Origin: Schistocephalus solidus
Lineage: Eukaryota; Platyhelminthes; Cestoda; Diphyllobothriidea; Diphyllobothriidae
Assembly: GCA_017591395.1 (NCBI GenBank)
Contig: WEDG01000428.1
Location: 62,001 to 126,000 of the forward strand
Length of the DNA: 64,000 nt
Direction of reading: 5' to 3'
The notes below the pieces were generated by a model. The model saw only the letters and a list, made by a program, of their open reading frames with translations, searched no databases and had not been told where the DNA came from. Position numbers and translations under genes: made by a program. Below are positions 59,453 through 64,000 of this stretch, one piece after another; the first letter of the stretch is position 1; each line of letters starts with the position of its first letter.

Positions 59453-61949
59453 TCCTGGTTGGCGCGCGTAGAAGGCCATTTAATATTTTCAGCCATGGCT
59501 CCCATGCGAACCTAACTATGGCTGCAGAGTGGGTGAGTAAGGTGCGAGTGCGATAGATGCTACGCAGTCCTGTGAACGATAACCCAAATCACGCTTAAAT
59601 CACCATTAATGTCCACCTCGTGGGACAGCTACCGGAGAGGGGTTATGCAATGGCTGCTCTGTCTTTCTTCCTCTCTACAAGGTTCCATCATATACGAGTA
59701 GCGGGATAGATTCAAGAGGAGGAAGATGAGTGAGGATACAGTGGCTGCCCAATTATTCCTCCTCCGTATATGTTAACCGATATGAACTAGACCTCATGCA
59801 GACAATAACATGATACCAGAAGTCTAATATTCATTTAATTTAGTCGCAAATACTTGCACTCTTGGTGAACAAAAACATCGATTGAAGTAGTGTTAAAGAT
59901 GCTCGCTCTAACCATCCCAACTCGTCCTAAAACCATACAGAAACATTGTGGCCGGAGATAATGTCAGGTTTAGTGCATGGGGAGAAATGTGAAAAACGTG
60001 TGCCGTTCTCATAACCCAGACCACGAAAATGGGAAAAAGGTCAGTTTTGAGAAACAGTCCAGAAGGAGTTGCACTAGAGCATGACGCCGAAAAACCCACT
60101 GTAATGGCAGGAAACCTCTAAACGCGTTAAACAGATCTGATACAGTTTCGGACACAATAAATACGTCAGAGAAACCAATAGATTACTGTGGACACGAAGA
60201 GCTGAACATGCACTAGAAGTGAAGAACTGACGCTATCTCTTAAGTGGCAACTTATTTGATGGCGTGCGGTCATACATTTAAGTTTAAAGAGTCCGCTATT
60301 CTTACGAGGGTGACAATCGCGTGAGCTGCGAGCTGCTCTAGTCAGGCCTGCAGTCCGTTAACTAGCGCGATGACATCCTACCCTCATACTCTGTATTGAG
60401 GCTTTGCCCACGCAGAGGAAGTAGCCGCCCGGGCATGGCACAGGGGACCATCAGTTAGACTGACATGGAGCCGAATGGCCGAGTAAAGAGCATGCCAACA
60501 TCCACCCCAGGTGAAGAAACCACGGCCATTAACAATTCAGATGCGGACTTACAAGTGATTATCACACCGATTACGAACCCCAGCGATGAACACGAGGACT
60601 AGTAACTTTTGTTCGCATGCCTTGGTGTGGCTACTGCATCATATAAATACTACATTCCCTGTGCCCCAACTACCATTATCCGAGATTCTCTCGGATGATG
60701 GTTGCGGATGAAAATACCAGACGTCACGCCAAGAAATTTATGCTTGAGTGATCACACATTTGTTTCCAAAACAGTATACGTTAGATGCAGAGGAGACCAA
60801 CTCAGGTTGTGATAACTTCTAAGTCGACTGACGCCAGCGGGTTGTGACAGGCGTTGGCTGGAGACTTTAAGTCCCTCACACTTCTACGCCCTATCTCACC
60901 TCCGATCGGCTTGGCTTAACGTTGGTGTATGAAGAGAAGGTTAGAGAGGGATATAGTAAGGTGGACTCAGTTAGGCTCTAAAAGAACATAAATTGTTTTT
61001 TTTTTACCTAACACGGCATACTGCTAGTCGTGGTTTAGAAGTCTAGGAATGGAGGGCATAACTCAGTCCTAACTGAAATGGGAGTCAGGGTATAATGAAT
61101 CCATTGATTATGTGGTTAAAAGTTTGTTCGAGCAGAATAAGTAGTCACATGGGACGGGGATGGAAGGGTGAACACTGCCTACAGTGACACCTTCAACGAG
61201 CTAACAGGCTGACTAGTTATCATACCAAACATTAAAACCGATGACTATATCAAGGACGCTAGGGACTAGGGACATTAGGGACACCCAAAGCATTATTGCA
61301 GTGAATGCGAGAGCTATTAAGTTTAGTAGTAGTGTGTTTTTGTGATTGCGCGTTAACCAGCATGTGCTTCTTACCCTGATCTGTCGGTATGTTTGATGAC
61401 GAGTTTGTGTGTAAATCTGAAATGACGAGCGAATATACTGATTATTTCCATGAGCTCGGCAGAAATTAAGGCTGAACGTAGGTAAAACGTTCGAGATAAG
61501 CTTAGTCAAGTAGGCAACCAATGCCTCTCTCAATTTAAGGTAGATTATATCTTAGTCAAAACCAAGGATTCTTCGTCTAACGACAAAGAGGTAAGTAAAC
61601 AGAGGTTTTCCGAGTTTTTTTAATTCCATTTGTGACCTGAGGGGCTGACTACGCTGAGTCCTCTCCCAACCAGAACAACAACAATGACACCCATCGTCAT
61701 CACCGTCCACCCCTTCGCCACGTGTCCGGGTGCTTTTTGGGGGCGAGAACAAGAGCTTCACTGGGACACGCCCAGAACGGCCACTGTGCAAGTCAGCTTT
61801 AGTAGTTCGTTGTGGGCGTGGGTATTCTGGTGGTGGTTGTGAGCTAATATTTGACTGCGCATGTACCCTACACTGACGTCAGGAGTGGCTACCAAACAGT
61901 CGCCCTCGCAGTGGCGTAAACATCTGAGACTTTCCGTGGCTCCGCCGCT
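59453..61949. other. Non-coding DNA with decayed repeats
   Basis: 60307-60336 shares about 24 bases with 3505-3530. The stretch 60515-60640 (ACGGCCATTAAC, CGAACCCCAGCGATGAACAC, GAGGACTAGT) is a diverged match to 17455-17550 inside the tandem unit. No gene or RNA is seen. Confidence 0.4.
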
Positions 61950-62012
61950 GCCGCCGCCGCCGCCTCCTCCTCCTCCGCCTCCTCCTCATCCTCCTCCTCC
62001 TTCGGTCCTCCA
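61950..62012 (+). repeat. (CCG/CCT)n low-complexity tract
   Basis: About 60 bases of CCG, CCT and CTC triplets. Arg-rich and Pro-rich frames across it are artefacts. Confidence 0.9.
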
Positions 62013-64000
62013 CCGAACCCATAGAACCATTCTGGTACTCTTGGGGACCCTCAGTGGGTAAATTTGTGTGCGAGCCAAAGAGAATCCTGCTAGGCGTTGT
62101 CTGGACGAGCGCAGCTGAGATCGCAGGGGCTAGTTGGAGTAATGCAAAGGCCACCGTGCATGGGTGGGGTTCTGGGCACCTAATGCGTTCCTCAGGAACC
62201 TGTTTCGATAGACATACTTTGGTGTTGGTAGAAGTGAGCAGTGACAGTGAATGCCTCTGATGATGGCTTTTGAGTGAGAATCCGAAACGCCAGGCCAACA
62301 AGATTCTTGTTCCAGTGATTGCTGCTTCTCCTTTTGAATACCTTGTTGTACTGGACATAAACGGAGTAAACCGCTGCAGGAAGCTGACTGACTGCACCGA
62401 TTAACTCCACTGAGCATTTGGGGCAGTCGACGGTGAGGGTATATAACCCCCTGGTAACCTGTTAATTTTCTGGTTCAGACTGCCTCAAAACCTTTTTAGG
62501 GTCTGCTTCCACTTCAGTAGGTATTGCCCAGGCTGAAAGCATTTGACATTACGCTGGTAAGAGCTGCCTTCTTTGGGTGAATTGGACGTTGGATGGAGAA
62601 CTGTCTATACGCTGCCTGCCCTGGACACCCAAAGCTCTTTTACTTACCCCTCAACCCTAATTTAGGCATCACCCACTGCTTTTAGGGGAGAAGAGGAGGA
62701 AATAGGGACACAGGACAGTGTGGACGAGGCTTGTGAGGTTGAAACCTCCTGTAAATCCCAATAGAGTTAGGCAACCTGCAGTTGTGTAACAAAAAGTTCT
62801 CCCTTGTATCGTCTTCCCGCGTGGTAGGGGTGGTAGATTGTATTGGGCGCCACCAACCAAGTCTCTAGTCTGTCAATAGTTGTACTTTGAGACTAGGAAT
62901 GTGGCTTGCACGTGTAATTCACCTCCTCGTACTTTCCTTTATATTATCCGACCGTCGTCATTGCCTTTTTTTCTGCGGGCGGGCAGGCGGTTTGGATAGC
63001 TATATGAATAGTTATTCAACTGATTTTACCAGTGCCTCTCAGGGGAGCGGACACCATTATCTGCTAATCTCCGAGGCGGGTGTAACAAATATCCACCACT
63101 TGAGGACACATTCAAAGTTTAACGTTATGACAATTGGCACGTTCGTTGTTGTATTCCGGCTTCCGTGTCTCGTCCCCAAGTTTGTGGCCACATGGCAGTC
63201 AAAGAAGCGGAAATTGGTTCTTTTAGGACGAATTAAATGCGTGACGAAGCGGAGAAATCATAGGGGTTTAAGTCATGTACCAGAATTCAGCAGCTCAACC
63301 ACTTCACCATCTCAGAATTCGGCACTCCCTGTTCAACATCCACTTGTGCTCTGGCCGCTGACAGGACGCACAGGACTGTAAGTCAGCATATTTGAATTTT
63401 ATTACCTCCGTTCATTCGCTGCCTGGCGCCACCAAGATGGCGGTTATCTTCTTTGACATGCTGCCCCACACCCTGTGCTGTTGGCAAGGAAGAAGAAGTT
63501 GACCACGAGGAGGAGGGTGGGCGGAGGTGGGTGACATATCCGCAAAGTCGCGCATCCAGTCATTTGGGGTGTTCGAGCTCACTGTCGGCTGTGACAACTT
63601 CTCCTGCAGCCAGTGCGGGCAGGTCGACGTGAGCAAAATCGAGAGTATGGGCCTGACGCCTGGAGTGCGTCCGCCACGTGGGGACAAAGTCTTCCCACTG
63701 AAACCATAGTATGTGGGGAGGAGGTGGTGGTGATTGTGGTGGAGGAGGAGGAGGAGGAGGTAGGAATGCGGATAGTGGCCGGCTGGTCATTTTCTCATTC
63801 TTCCAGCACCAGACAGTCAAACGTCACAGTCTAGTAACTCGGCGTACGCCAAGAAGGGACAAAGGGGGAACTAGTGCAGGCCTCGGGAGCTGCAAAAATC
63901 TAATTAGGCGTACCTTTTGCCCCTGACTGACTTTTGTTTAAGTCTAAGTATTTGGGGAATAGTTCACGCTCTGCCTCCACTTTTTACTGTTAACTTTTAA
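62013..64000. other. Non-coding DNA, nothing firm
   Basis: 62257-62288 holds a hammerhead-like CTGATGA...CGAAAC spacing. A plus-strand frame with ATG at 62899 (about 160 codons, hydrophobic start MWLARVIHLLVLSFIL) has no domain and no promoter or splice support. A GGA run lies at about 63740-63760. Confidence 0.3.

Noticed and set aside
62899..63381. ~160-codon frame with a hydrophobic, signal-like start
   Set aside because: The hydrophobic start alone is weak evidence. The rest has no domain and the GC/AT mix matches the surrounding non-coding DNA.

Overview
This is eukaryotic, mostly non-coding DNA, almost certainly from a flatworm. A diphyllobothriidean tapeworm (the Schistocephalus / Spirometra / Dibothriocephalus group) fits best. 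The reasons are a retroelement that carries C2H2 zinc fingers after its reverse transcriptase (a type I associate with these tapeworms), abundant tRNA-like SINEs, an intron-split TRIM9-type gene, and no dense gene packing or operons. The species call is an inference from recollection, not a database result.

Layout. 1-4 kb: no certain gene; a 9-bp minisatellite, a SINE fragment and weak exon-like stretches on the minus strand. 4.0-9.3 kb: a minus-strand non-LTR retrotransposon with an AP-type endonuclease, a reverse transcriptase and five C-terminal zinc fingers. It is nearly full length but dead (stops and frameshifts), and it is followed by a second, related 3' tail. 9.7-12.7 kb: SINE and tRNA-like repeats and a solo retroelement tail. 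14.4-24.75 kb: three tandem copies of a ~3.3 kb non-coding unit, separated by (GA)n and (TA)n tracts. 25.5-26.7 kb: another retroelement tail and a decayed Tc1/mariner-type transposase. 27.9-29.06 kb: the one convincing host gene, the first coding exon of a TRIM9/TRIM67-like E3 ubiquitin ligase on the plus strand, ending at a clean splice donor. I recognise no later exon of it in the remaining 35 kb, so that DNA is probably its first intron and/or intergenic sequence. 31-64 kb: SINEs, long GA, GGA and TCC tracts, retroelement tails, degenerate TTAGGG-like elements that share a leader, and the 3' part of a second, different reverse transcriptase (56.8-57.4 kb).

How parts relate. Only the TRIM exon looks functional. 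Most of the rest is a record of transposition. The ~285-base 3' tail next to the zinc-finger retroelement recurs at several places, cut at different 5' points but ending at the same 3' sequence, as expected from target-primed reverse transcription. A 28-base piece of that same terminus sits in only the first of the three tandem units. The tandem unit also has a much older, diverged relative near 52.6-53.2 kb.
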